From: Ruegeria sp.
GTDB taxonomy: Bacteria; Pseudomonadota; Alphaproteobacteria; Rhodobacterales; Rhodobacteraceae
Direction: 5' to 3'
DNA length: 55,924 bases
NCBI RefSeq assembly: GCF_028066395.1
Contig: NZ_JALCBM010000023.1
Span: 1 to 55,924, forward strand
Shown: one piece after another, positions 42,193-50,597 of the stretch
Layout of the letters: every line of letters starts with the position of its first letter
How positions within the stretch are numbered: position 1 is the stretch's first letter
Notes under the pieces: generated by a model
Databases searched by the model: none
What the model was told of the DNA's origin: nothing
Seen by the model: the letters and a program-made list of their open reading frames with translations, nothing else
Program-made: the position numbers and the translations under genes

Positions 42193-42219
42193 GTAAATCT
42201 CCTGCAAAGAAAAAATTCG

Positions 42220-42263
42220 GACCGGGTCGCGTCACGGAGGGGAGAGGGGGACGCGACCCGGTC
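42220..42263 (-). terminator. 14-bp hairpin between ridA and the DUF1028 gene
   Basis: GACCGGGTCGCGTC and its exact complement flank a 16-nt loop. On the minus strand the stem is followed after 4 nt by a run of six T; the plus strand also has a T-run, so it could work both ways. As it lies inside an otherwise continuous operon it is probably a partial terminator setting the ratio of upstream to downstream genes. Confidence 0.75.
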
Positions 42264-42285
42264 GTTTTTGATCAGCCGAGGCCGA

Positions 42286-42702
42286 TCAATCAGGAATGAC
42301 AGCGGTGCCGTCGATTTCAACCAGCCAGTCGGGGCGCGCCAGCGCCTGAACCACCAGCCCGGTCGAGCAGGGATGCACCCCTTTGATGTATTCACCCATG
42401 GTGCGATAGACCGCCTCGCGGTGGCGCACATCGGTGATGTAGACGACGACCTTGACCAGATGTTCCATCGAGCCGCCAGCCTCTTCGATCAGCTGCTTGA
42501 TGTTCTGCATGACCTTGTGGGTCTGTTCGACCGGATCATGGCTGTCGATGTTGACGGCATCATCCAGGTTCTGCGGGCACTGGCCACGCAGATAGACGGT
42601 TTTGCCGCCCTGGGTTACGACCGCCTGACACAGATCGTTGTCCAGGTTCTGCTCGGGGTAGGTGTCCGAGGTGTTGAACTTGCGAATACGGGTATGAGCC
42701 AT
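42286..42702 (-). CDS. RidA/YjgF family enamine-imine deaminase
   Basis: Small trimeric-type RidA protein of 138 aa. LCQAVVTQGGKTVYLRGQCP, VEQTHKVMQNIKQLIEEAGG, VVVYITDVRHREAVYRTMGE and LVVQALARPDWLVEIDGTAV match the family layout, with the conserved Glu near the end; the usual catalytic Arg aligns near YITDVRHRE. RidA proteins hydrolyse reactive enamines or imines, often products of PLP or flavin enzymes. It starts 26 nt after the flavin monooxygenase stop, so an imine or enamine produced by that enzyme or by the TMADH-like enzyme is the likely substrate. Confidence 0.9.
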   Translation of the reverse strand: MAHTRIRKFNTSDTYPEQNLDNDLCQAVVTQGGKTVYLRGQCPQNLDDAVNIDSHDPVEQTHKVMQNIKQLIEEAGGSMEHLVKVVVYITDVRHREAVYRTMGEYIKGVHPCSTGLVVQALARPDWLVEIDGTAVIPD

Positions 42703-42728
42703 TTCGAATATGTCCTGTCTGTCTGATG

Positions 42729-44003
42729 TTATTCGGCTGCGGTGATGATGGCTGCTTCGCCTTCATACTTCGCATAGGAACACTGGATAGCAATCTGGTC
42801 TGCCACGTATTTGGCGTCATGCCACACGCCCCACAGGAATGAGGAACCACGGCGCGACTGCCACGGCAGGCCCAGGAAATAGACATCCGGCACTTTTGAC
42901 ACACCACGCTGATGGATCGGAGCGCCTTTCTCGTCGAAGGCATTTTCCTTGAGCCAGCTAAAGTCCTGACGGAAACCGGTCGCCCAGATGATCGTAGTCA
43001 CGCCTTCCTTGGCCAGATCAATACCGGTCAGCGGGTTGGCAAGGCTGTCGGGATCAGGATGAACGACGCGGGCTTCAGGCTCTTCCGGCAAGTCGATGCC
43101 GGTACGCTCGACATAGGCGTCGGCCGCGTCCAGAACCTCAAGGTAGTTCGTATCACCATTGGCAACGTTTTCCTGCAGATCGCCCTTGAAGCTCAGAACG
43201 CCATCGGCATAGCCCGCAGTCAGACCGGTCAGGGTTACGCCTTCGTTGCCCAGACGGCGGAAATCCATCGTGCGACCACCATAAGCTCCGCTGACCGAGA
43301 TGGTCACATGCTCGGTGCCCGGCGCAGGTGCCGCCATGTCCCACAGGCCCAGAACGCCCAGCCACCAGACAAAGTCACGGCCACGGTAGCGGCGCGGCGG
43401 GCGGTCATGGGGACCAACCGACAGGAAGACCTTGCGGCCTGCGCGGTTCAATTCATCGGCGATCTGCGCGCCAGAGGACCCTGCGCCCACAACCATCACG
43501 GCGCCATCGGCCAGTTGCTCGGGGTTCTTGTAGTAAAACGAGTGGATCTGCTCGACGCCCGATGTTTCCGGCACGATCGGCGGAATGACCGGATGCTGGA
43601 ACGCACCGGTGGCGGCGACGATGCGCTTGCATTCGATCTCGCCCGCGGTTGTCTTGACCAGAAAACCGCCTTTGCCGGGCTGACGGGTCGCTTCGAGCAC
43701 TTCGACACCCTCGCGGATCGGCGCTTTGATCATCGCGGCATAATCCACGAGATACTGCGCGAAACGGTCCTTGGTCACGAATTCATCAGGGTCGTTGCCC
43801 TCAAACAGCATGTTCGGGAAACGGTCATGCCAGGCCGGGCCGTTTGCCACCAACGCATCCCAGCGCCCGGTCCGCCATGCCTCGGCTGTGCGATTTTTCT
43901 CCAGAACGATGTGCGGTACGTTATTGCTGCCCAGATGTTCGCTGCAAGCGATGCCCGCCTGACCACCGCCAACAACCAGCGTGTCCGTCTTTTCGATTGG
44001 CAT
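42729..44003 (-). CDS. Flavin-containing monooxygenase
   Basis: FAD/NADPH-dependent oxygenase of 424 aa. FAD Rossmann: TLVVGGGQAGIACSEHLG at the N-terminus. NADPH Rossmann: AVMVVGAGSSGAQIADELNR near residue 170. The late ATG motif is TTIIWATGFRQDFSW. These enzymes oxidise nitrogen, sulfur or carbonyl groups of small molecules in the cytoplasm. It is the first gene of the minus-strand catabolic operon and faces LuxR. A 17-bp palindrome at 44290 upstream is shared with the transporter operon. The substrate is unknown; plain trimethylamine monooxygenase is not implied because the protein is shorter and diverges outside the cofactor motifs. Confidence 0.87.
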   Translation of the reverse strand: MPIEKTDTLVVGGGQAGIACSEHLGSNNVPHIVLEKNRTAEAWRTGRWDALVANGPAWHDRFPNMLFEGNDPDEFVTKDRFAQYLVDYAAMIKAPIREGVEVLEATRQPGKGGFLVKTTAGEIECKRIVAATGAFQHPVIPPIVPETSGVEQIHSFYYKNPEQLADGAVMVVGAGSSGAQIADELNRAGRKVFLSVGPHDRPPRRYRGRDFVWWLGVLGLWDMAAPAPGTEHVTISVSGAYGGRTMDFRRLGNEGVTLTGLTAGYADGVLSFKGDLQENVANGDTNYLEVLDAADAYVERTGIDLPEEPEARVVHPDPDSLANPLTGIDLAKEGVTTIIWATGFRQDFSWLKENAFDEKGAPIHQRGVSKVPDVYFLGLPWQSRRGSSFLWGVWHDAKYVADQIAIQCSYAKYEGEAAIITAAE

Positions 44004-44337
44004 AGTTTCGGTTCCCTTTTTTCAATCTCTTGACCCGGCCTGTTCGACCTTGGCGGCTTATTTGCCGGACCAACCGGATAAGGCATTCCCAAGCCAACTC
44101 GGACGAGCGGGTGGATCAGGAAACAACCATATTCGGACATCGGCACCGGGCTGTTGTCACAACCCGACCCTCAGCAGTTTGAACCCGCAGATTGCGGTAT
44201 TCCGTGCCGGTCCAGCACGCCATTGCGCGTTTCGAGGTTAAAATTCCACAACTTCAAAACCGGCGAAATTACTGTCTAACTTACCCGTAATTAGGCTTTG
44301 GCTAATCCAGAATGTTTCCTGCACGTTTTCGAATGGG
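44004..44337. promoter_or_regulatory. Promoter region of the monooxygenase operon
   Basis: No gene is seen in these 334 nt between the monooxygenase start and the LuxR stop. The segment 44230-44330 is AT-rich and includes the operator candidate at 44290-44306. No terminator was recognised for LuxR, so its transcript may run into this region. Confidence 0.5.
44290..44306. promoter_or_regulatory. 17-bp palindrome, copy 1 (monooxygenase operon)
   Basis: ATTAGGCTTTGGCTAAT has ATTAG/CTAAT arms and lies upstream of the monooxygenase operon. It matches the copy at 51774-51790 at 14 of 17 positions. A half-site CTTTGGCTGAT also occurs at 45165-45175 in the LuxR/TMADH-like divergent promoter. Confidence 0.6.
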
Positions 44338-45132
44338 TTACCGGTTTTGCGCCAGAAAAGGGGCGATCAGGTAATAAAGTTCCCCCTGCGATGAGATCGA
44401 GCATTTCTTGTACAGCTGCTTGCGGATGACCTTTACGGTCTGGGGGCTGATCCCCAGCGTCAGCCCGATCGAGATCGAGGAATGCCCCTGAAGGATCAAC
44501 AGCGCGATTTCGGATTGCCGCGCGCTGAGTGAGATGGATTTTTCCTCGGTCAGCCGCCGCCGCAGGGTTTCGGCTGCGTTCTCGGTCGAGGCATCTTTTG
44601 CTCCTTTCAGATCGCGCCAGTTCCTTGTGGCCAATGCATTCACGACCGGCGCGATACGATGGGCCGCCGCCAGATCCCGCGCTGAAAACCGCGACGCGGT
44701 CGAGGCATCCCGGCCAATGCAGATGGTTATGGACACACCCGGGGCAGGGCGCGAGAAAAACGCCAGCTCGTCCACCAGCGTCGTGCGCTGATAGTAGGAT
44801 TTGAAGTACTCGTTGCGCTGGAACTGGTCCGGGGCCACATCGGCCAGACGGTACAGCCCATCCGACGCGCCGGTCTTGTGCAGGGTATAGAAAGGGTCCA
44901 GCAGATAAGCGCCATTCACATAGTGACTGCTGATCCGTTCGAACACACGGTGTTCGGCGGCTTCGGTCACGAAAACTTCGGGCTTTCGATTCTCGAAAAA
45001 CGCCAGCATGGTGATGTTGTCAAAGCGGCATAACCCGCCCAGCCAAACGCGCAGGTGCTGCGCAAATTCTGACGATTCGATTGCCAGAATCACTTGGGCC
45101 AGTTGATCCTGTGCTGGGTCCTGTTCCTTCAA
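44338..45132 (-). CDS. LuxR-type HTH regulator
   Basis: Regulator of 264 aa. The C-terminal LuxR HTH is clear: ISLSARQSEIALLILQGHSS, ISIGLTLGISPQTVKVIRKQ and LYKKCSISSQGELY. The N-terminal 170 residues form a sensing domain with YLLDPFYTL, but the aromatic residues that bind acyl-homoserine lactones in LuxR are not recognisable. I therefore doubt it is a quorum sensor; control by a nutrient is more likely. It is divergent from the TMADH-like gene and borders the monooxygenase operon. Its own promoter holds two GGGG-TATA-type repeats. Confidence 0.87.
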   Translation of the reverse strand: MKEQDPAQDQLAQVILAIESSEFAQHLRVWLGGLCRFDNITMLAFFENRKPEVFVTEAAEHRVFERISSHYVNGAYLLDPFYTLHKTGASDGLYRLADVAPDQFQRNEYFKSYYQRTTLVDELAFFSRPAPGVSITICIGRDASTASRFSARDLAAAHRIAPVVNALATRNWRDLKGAKDASTENAAETLRRRLTEEKSISLSARQSEIALLILQGHSSISIGLTLGISPQTVKVIRKQLYKKCSISSQGELYYLIAPFLAQNR

Positions 45133-45146
45133 GCCATACCTCCCTG

Positions 45147-45210
45147 GGGGTATATACCCCTATTCTTTGGCTGATTTATGATTGGTGCCAGAAAACGGGG
45201 GTATAAATCC
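45147..45210. promoter_or_regulatory. LuxR/flavoprotein divergent promoter with GGGGTATATACCCC repeats
   Basis: GGGGTATATACCCC is a perfect 14-bp palindrome at 45147-45160, 15 nt before the LuxR start. A related sequence GGGGTATAAATCC follows at about 45198-45210, with centres about 50 bp apart (near five helical turns). This spacing suits two dimers of one regulator on the same DNA face, most simply the LuxR protein itself. Confidence 0.55.
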
Positions 45211-45306
45211 AGTCTGACGCGCGGAATGTGTATGGATATGGGACACCCGACAACCCGGTGGTGCTGAACAGGCATCACTCAGCCAGATGTCCAAGGGAGA
45301 TCAAGC

Positions 45307-47376
45307 ATGCGCGATTCACGCTATGATATTCTGTTCGAGCCGATGAAAATCGGCCCTCATACAGCCAAAAACCGATTCTATCAGGTGCCGCATTGTAACG
45401 GGGGCGGCTACCGCGATCCCTCTGCCGCCGCTGCCATGCGCGGGATCAAGGCCGAAGGCGGCTGGGGTGTGATCTTCACCGAACAGTGCGAAATGCACCA
45501 CACGTCCGAGATTACCCCCTTCATCGAACTGCGCTTGTGGGAAGACAAGGATATCCCGCAACTGCGTAAAATGTCTGAAAAGATGAAGACCCATGGCGCG
45601 TTGGCCGGTATCCAGCTGGCCTATTCCGGGATCAACGGTCCGAACCTTTATACCAAAGAGGTCCCGCTGGCCCCCTCGGCGCTGCCGATCCGCACCTTTA
45701 CCAATGATCCGGTGCAAGCCCGCGCGCTGTCGAAATCGGACATCAAGGACCTGCGCCGCTGGTTCGTGAATGCGGCCAAACGCTCGAAAGAAGCCGGGTT
45801 TGATCTGATCAACCTCTATGGTGCCCACGGTTTCGGCATCTTCCAGCACTTCCTAAGCCGCGCCACCAACCACCGGACCGACGAATATGGTGGCTCGCTG
45901 GAGAATCGCTCGCGCTTTGCCAATGAGGTCATCGGAGACATCAAGGACGCGGTCGGCGACAAGATCGCCATCGCCCTGCGCGTGTCGTTGGATGAAACCA
46001 TCGGCGATCTGGGCTTTTCCAACGCCGAGGTGCGCGAATTTGTCGAGATGAACCGCAACCTGCCCGACATCTGGGATCTGGCGCAGGGCACGTGGGAAGA
46101 TTGTTCCGGCCCGTCGCGCTTCAAGGAAGAAGCGGCGCAAGAGGAACTGGTGCGTGGCATCCACGACCTGACGGACAAGCCCATCGTGGGCGTTGGCCGC
46201 TTCACCTCGCCCGATGTGATGGTCAAGATGATCAAGTCCGGCACGCTGGACATGATCGGCTGCGCCCGCCCGTCGATTGCCGACCCGTTCCTGCCGAAAA
46301 AGATCGAGGAAGGCCGCATCGACGATATCCGCGAATGCATCGGCTGCAACATCTGCATCACCGGTGACATGACCATGTCGATCAGCCGCTGCACCCAGAA
46401 CCCCACCTTCATGGAGGAATGGCGCAAAGGTTGGCACCCGGAGAACATGAACGAAAAGGGCGACAGCTCGAACGTTCTGATCGTGGGGTCGGGGCCTGCG
46501 GGTCTTGAGGCCGCCTGGGCCCTGTGCCGCCGTGGCTATGACGTGGCCGTGGCCGAAGCCAAGGACGTGATCGGTGGCCGCGTGACCCGTGAGCGCCAAT
46601 TGCCGGGCCTCAGCGCCTGGGGCCGGGTCGTGGATTACCGCGATTATCAGCTGAGCCAGCGCCCGAATGTCGAGATTTACCGCGAAAGCGAGCTGGATGT
46701 GGACAGCATTCTGGAGTTCGGCTTTGAAAATGTCTGCATCGCCACCGGCGCGACCTGGCGCCGCGACGGCGTCTCGCGTCAGCACGTGGTGCCGATGCCG
46801 ATTGCCGAGGGCGCCAAGATCTATACCCCCGATGATCTGATGGACGGCACCATCCCGTCGGGCCGTGTCGTGGTCTATGATGACGACCATTACTACATGG
46901 GCGGCGTTCTGGCCGAACTGCTGGCCAAGAACGGCGCGCAGGTCACTCTGGTCACCCCATCGGCCTATGTCAGCGACTGGACCAACAACACGCTGGAACA
47001 GATCGCCATCCATCCGCGTCTGGTCGAGGCCGGGGTCGAGATCGTGCTCAATCAGGGTGTCTCGGAAATCCATGCCGATCACGTGGTGTCGAACTGCGTC
47101 TATACCGACCGGACCTGGAAGATCGAGGCTGACGCGGTTGTCATGGTCGCCTCGCGTACCGGGGATGACGCCCTGTTTGAGGGTCTGGTATCGCGTGAGG
47201 CCGAATGGGCCGATGCGGGCATCAAATCGGTCAAGCTGATCGGTGACGCCAACGCGCCGGGTCCGATTGCCTGGGCCACCTATGCCGGCCACCGCTATGC
47301 GCGTGAACTGGACACGCCCGATATCGGCGACGCGCTGCCCTTCCGCCGCGAGATCACGGAACTGGCAGCCGAGTGA
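45307..47376 (+). CDS. TMADH/DMADH-family iron-sulfur flavoprotein
   Basis: Enzyme of 689 aa homologous to trimethylamine dehydrogenase along its length. The FMN barrel (about 1-340) has NRFYQVPHC, with Cys30 at the position of the 6-S-cysteinyl-FMN link. A 4Fe-4S site follows: C344, C347, C350 and C362. The second half has VLIVGSGPAGLEAAW for the FAD/ADP-binding domain. Pocket positions that are Tyr60, Ser74 and Trp105 in TMADH are Gln60, Glu74 and Ala105 here, so trimethylamine is unlikely; an oxidative demethylation or amine oxidation of a larger or more cationic compound fits better. Relatives pass electrons to ETF. It is divergent from LuxR and followed by strong terminators. Confidence 0.88.
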   Translation: MRDSRYDILFEPMKIGPHTAKNRFYQVPHCNGGGYRDPSAAAAMRGIKAEGGWGVIFTEQCEMHHTSEITPFIELRLWEDKDIPQLRKMSEKMKTHGALAGIQLAYSGINGPNLYTKEVPLAPSALPIRTFTNDPVQARALSKSDIKDLRRWFVNAAKRSKEAGFDLINLYGAHGFGIFQHFLSRATNHRTDEYGGSLENRSRFANEVIGDIKDAVGDKIAIALRVSLDETIGDLGFSNAEVREFVEMNRNLPDIWDLAQGTWEDCSGPSRFKEEAAQEELVRGIHDLTDKPIVGVGRFTSPDVMVKMIKSGTLDMIGCARPSIADPFLPKKIEEGRIDDIRECIGCNICITGDMTMSISRCTQNPTFMEEWRKGWHPENMNEKGDSSNVLIVGSGPAGLEAAWALCRRGYDVAVAEAKDVIGGRVTRERQLPGLSAWGRVVDYRDYQLSQRPNVEIYRESELDVDSILEFGFENVCIATGATWRRDGVSRQHVVPMPIAEGAKIYTPDDLMDGTIPSGRVVVYDDDHYYMGGVLAELLAKNGAQVTLVTPSAYVSDWTNNTLEQIAIHPRLVEAGVEIVLNQGVSEIHADHVVSNCVYTDRTWKIEADAVVMVASRTGDDALFEGLVSREAEWADAGIKSVKLIGDANAPGPIAWATYAGHRYARELDTPDIGDALPFRREITELAAE

Positions 47377-47390
47377 TTTGATCCAAGCTG

Positions 47391-47478
47391 TTCTGCCCCC
47401 GGAGGGTCGAGATTTGCCCAGCGCAAATCTCAAACCCCGGGGGCAGAATTATCGGCCCCGGAGTGGGCCGTTTTTTTT
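47391..47478 (+). terminator. Double hairpin and intrinsic terminator after the TMADH-like gene
   Basis: A compound hairpin comes first: outer arms TTCTGCCCCCGG (47391-47402) and CCGGGGGCAGAA (47437-47448), inner arms GAGATTTG (47409-47416) and CAAATCTC (47424-47431). Then GGCCC/GGGCC with a T8 run (to 47478) forms a standard terminator. Confidence 0.85.
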
Positions 47479-47787
47479 GACATGGAATAAGAGGTGCCGT
47501 CGCTCTGCCGGGCACCTGATCTTGTCTGATCCGCCGACCTGAACACCCAAACGGCCGTGTGGATATCTGCCCCAGCGTCGGGCCGATCTGTCCCTCAGAC
47601 ATGTGAAAAGAACGCCCGAAGGGGACGCTGTGCCGCGCGCAGCGATGTCACAATCAGTATTCAGGAAGGTTCAAAGTGCAGGAAACCGATCCTCAGGGGT
47701 GGTTTCACGCAGATCACGCGCACAAGGGCAGCATGATCAGAAAAAGAAAACGGGCGGCGATGGTACGCCGCCCGTTCAGGGATCAAC
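47479..47787. other. Non-coding gap between the flavoprotein and PotD-like genes
   Basis: No gene is accepted; short open frames lack family features. Its right end holds the terminator of the transporter operon. The middle shows nothing recognisable. Confidence 0.5.
47741..47776 (-). terminator. Intrinsic terminator of the PotABCD-type operon
   Basis: On the minus strand, ACGGGCGGCG and CGCCGCCCGT form a 10-bp stem with a 6-nt loop followed by TTTCTTTTT, 12 nt after the last gene. Confidence 0.88.
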
Positions 47788-48825
47788 TTACTTCTTCAGG
47801 TTGGTCCAGATCTGGTCATAGACGGCCTGAACTTCCTCGGTGCAGACCTCGATGAACACGCCGGGGCCAGCATCCGCGTGGGGGTTGTTTTCAGGCTGGG
47901 TCGCCAGGCTGGGGTCCAGGAATTCCTCGACACCATCCACGCCAGCGTTATAGCGGGCAAAGTTGGTGACGGCGGCGATGTTTTCCGGCTCTAGCAGGAA
48001 GTCCATGAATTTCAGCGCATTTTCACGGTTGGGCGCATCTTTCAGCAGAACAACATTGTCCATCCATGCGACATAACCCTGGGTCGGGAACGCATATTCG
48101 ACATTGGCGCCTTCTTCACGAGCCTTTGCCGAGAAGCCGTCATAAATCTGGCCCGCGGCAGCGTCACCCGAAACCAGCACTTCCTTGGCGGTGTCCGAGT
48201 TGAACGAGACCCAGTGCTGTTTGGCGTCCTGCAGCAGAGCGTTCAGCGCCTTCAGCTGCTCACGGTCGGACGAACATTGCGGGATACCCAGATGCAGCGA
48301 GGCCATTGCGATCACTTCGCCTTGCCCGTCCAGCATGTTGATCTTACCGGCCAGTTCGGCAGGCGGGGTGAACAGGATATCGGTGGTGTTGATGTCACCC
48401 TGATAAACGTCGCGATTCACCGCAAAGCTGGTGGAGCCCCACTGATAGGGGATCGACGACTGGCGACCCGGGTCGAACGAAGGATCGGCCCACTCGGCCT
48501 TGATGTTGCCTTTGTTCTTCAACTCACCATCCGCGATGGTGTCCAGCATGCCTTCGCCGCCCATAATCGACACCATGTAATCGCCGGGCACGGCGACGTC
48601 ATAGGTGCCAAGCGCGCCGGCCTTCAGCGAAGCCAGCATTGCCTCGTTCGAGTCATAGGTGTCCAGGGTCACGTTGACGCCATGTTCCTCGGCGAACTTG
48701 TCCAGCAGTTCCTGGGGCATGTATTCGAACCAGTGATAGATCACCAGATCGCCTTCGGCGAGGGCCGCATTGGCACCGATGGTCAGGGCCAGAGCGGCAG
48801 CGCTGCCTTTCATCAGATTTTTCAT
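47788..48825 (-). CDS. PotD-like periplasmic binding protein
   Basis: Solute-binding protein of 345 aa of the spermidine/putrescine family. The start at 48825 has GGAGAG 4 nt upstream and gives a clean Sec signal ending ANAALAEG. VIYHWFEYMPQELLDKFAEE and VTLDTYDSNEAMLASLKAG are the PotD/PotF opening, and YDVAVPGDYMVSIM the next conserved block. YQWGSTSFAVNRD has a Trp where polyamine binders place an aromatic box. The family also binds other cationic or betaine-like molecules, so the ligand is left open. It is the last gene of the operon. Confidence 0.88.
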   Translation of the reverse strand: MKNLMKGSAAALALTIGANAALAEGDLVIYHWFEYMPQELLDKFAEEHGVNVTLDTYDSNEAMLASLKAGALGTYDVAVPGDYMVSIMGGEGMLDTIADGELKNKGNIKAEWADPSFDPGRQSSIPYQWGSTSFAVNRDVYQGDINTTDILFTPPAELAGKINMLDGQGEVIAMASLHLGIPQCSSDREQLKALNALLQDAKQHWVSFNSDTAKEVLVSGDAAAGQIYDGFSAKAREEGANVEYAFPTQGYVAWMDNVVLLKDAPNRENALKFMDFLLEPENIAAVTNFARYNAGVDGVEEFLDPSLATQPENNPHADAGPGVFIEVCTEEVQAVYDQIWTNLKK

Positions 48826-48844
48826 TGTTCTCTCCATCTGTTGG

Positions 48845-49663
48845 TTATTTGGTGTTGTCAGACTTGCTGACGAAGTAGCTGATTGTGACCATGACGACGG
48901 ACACGCCCAGCAACATGGTCGAAATGGCCATGATATTGGGTTTGATGCCTTGCTTGACCGCACCGAAGATCGCTGTCGGCAGGGTTTCGACACCCGCGCC
49001 CTTGACGAAGTTGGTGATGATGAAATCGTCAAGTGAGACGATGAAGGCCAGCAGGAAGCCCGAGATGATGCCCGGCATCATCAGCGGGATCAGGATCTTG
49101 GTGAAGGCCTGTTTCTTGGTGGCATACAGATCCATCGCTGCCTGTTCATAGCTGTCCTCGATCCCCTGCATCCGGGCCGAGATCGGCAGGTAGGCAAAGG
49201 GAATGCAGAACGCGATATGCGCCAGCAGGATGGTCATGATCCCCCGATCAAACCCGATCGAGTTGAAGAAGATCAGGATGGCCACGGCCGACACGATTTC
49301 CGGCACCATCAGCGGCAGGCTGATCAGGCCGAAGGACACGGTCCGCAGCTTGAACTTGCCACCGCGCACCATCCCTGTTGCCGCCAGCGTCGCGATGGTC
49401 GTGCTGACCGTAGCCGCGACGATGGCGATGACAAAGCTGTTGCGTGCCGCCAGCTTGAACTTCTCGCTTTCAGGGCCGGTAAAGACATCGGCGTACCAGC
49501 GCAGGCTGACCCCTTCCCAGACTGTCAGCGAAGCTGAAGCGTTGAAGCTGTAGATCGTGACCACAAGCAGCGGCGCATACAGGACAAACAGGCACAGCAG
49601 TGTGATTGCCTTGAAGCCCTTATAGCTTTTGATGTCGAACTTTGCGGATTTTGCAGTTGCCAT
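48845..49663 (-). CDS. PotC-like ABC permease
   Basis: Inner-membrane permease of 272 aa with six hydrophobic segments. [13 protein letters not shown] near residue 30 and [20 protein letters not shown] (the EAA loop that contacts the ATPase) are typical of PotC. The start at 49663 has GGAGGG that overlaps the end of the PotB gene; 15 earlier in-frame codons overlap PotB. It pairs with the PotB-like permease. Confidence 0.9.
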   Translation of the reverse strand: MATAKSAKFDIKSYKGFKAITLLCLFVLYAPLLVVTIYSFNASASLTVWEGVSLRWYADVFTGPESEKFKLAARNSFVIAIVAATVSTTIATLAATGMVRGGKFKLRTVSFGLISLPLMVPEIVSAVAILIFFNSIGFDRGIMTILLAHIAFCIPFAYLPISARMQGIEDSYEQAAMDLYATKKQAFTKILIPLMMPGIISGFLLAFIVSLDDFIITNFVKGAGVETLPTAIFGAVKQGIKPNIMAISTMLLGVSVVMVTISYFVSKSDNTK

Positions 49664-49667
49664 GATC

Positions 49668-50597
49668 TTATCCCTCCGCATTCTCGGCTTTTGCCTGCTG
49701 ACGCGCATAGGCCATCAGAAGGATCAGAACCATGGTAAGCAGGATCATTGATGCTGCTGCCCCAAAGGGCCAGTTGCCCGCGTTGCCCTTGAACTGCTCT
49801 TCGATCAGCGAGCCGATCATGAAGTTCTTGGCCCCGCCCAGCAGGTCAGGCGCAAGGAACGACCCCATCGAGGGTACGAAGACCAGGATACAACCCGCAA
49901 TCACGCCCGGTTTCACCGCTGGCAGCAAGATGCGCCGCAGAGCAACCCATTTGGTGGCATACAGGTCCGCCGCTGCCTCGGACAGCGAGAAGTTGTAACG
50001 CTCGACCGCTGCATAGATCGGCAGCACCATGAAGGGCAGATAGGAATAAAACAGCCCCAACTGCACTGCGAAGTTGGTGTTGACGATGGTGATCGGGCTG
50101 TCGATCAGACCGATGCTGAGCAGGAAGTCGTTAAAGGGCCCGTTGTCACGCAACAGAAACTTCATCGACACGGTCCGGATCAGCAGGTTCACCCAATAGG
50201 GGATGGTGATCAGGAACACCCAGATCGGGCGCTGACTTTCGGGTCGTGTGGCGATGAAATAGGCCGTGGGGAAACCGATTACCAGACTCAGGATCGTTGC
50301 CGCACCCGCCTGCCAGATCGACCGCCAAAAGATCAGGATATAGGTCCATTCGATCTTGGCCGGATCGTCCCCGAAAAGCCCGCGATCAAAGAAGAACTGG
50401 TCATAAGCCGCCAGGCTGAATTCCCAGATCACCCCGCCCCGGAATTCCTTGGTCAGGAACGAGTAGATCAACATCATGCCCACAGGGGCAAGGGTCAGAA
50501 TGGTCAAGGTGACCCAGGCTGGCAAAAGCAGCCATGTCCGGGCTTCCTTATATGTGTCGGTTGTTGCGCTGCCGCCGCTTGCTGCACCTGCCGCCAT
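49668..50597 (-). CDS. PotB-like ABC permease
   Basis: Inner-membrane permease of 309 aa with six main hydrophobic segments. [20 protein letters not shown] starts the first helix, and [20 protein letters not shown] is the EAA loop. [20 protein letters not shown] is a PotB hallmark. Its ATG overlaps the ATPase stop by one base (TGATG), so the two are translationally coupled. Confidence 0.92.
   Translation of the reverse strand: MAAGAASGGSATTDTYKEARTWLLLPAWVTLTILTLAPVGMMLIYSFLTKEFRGGVIWEFSLAAYDQFFFDRGLFGDDPAKIEWTYILIFWRSIWQAGAATILSLVIGFPTAYFIATRPESQRPIWVFLITIPYWVNLLIRTVSMKFLLRDNGPFNDFLLSIGLIDSPITIVNTNFAVQLGLFYSYLPFMVLPIYAAVERYNFSLSEAAADLYATKWVALRRILLPAVKPGVIAGCILVFVPSMGSFLAPDLLGGAKNFMIGSLIEEQFKGNAGNWPFGAAASMILLTMVLILLMAYARQQAKAENAEG

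Noticed and set aside
44338-45132. Acyl-homoserine-lactone quorum-sensing receptor
   Set aside because: The LuxR DNA-binding domain is present, but the conserved aromatic ligand-binding residues are not recognisable and no luxI-type gene is near.
45853-47433. Minus-strand open frame of 526 codons
   Set aside because: Antisense to the TMADH-like gene, which has Cys30, the 4Fe-4S cysteines and the Rossmann motif.
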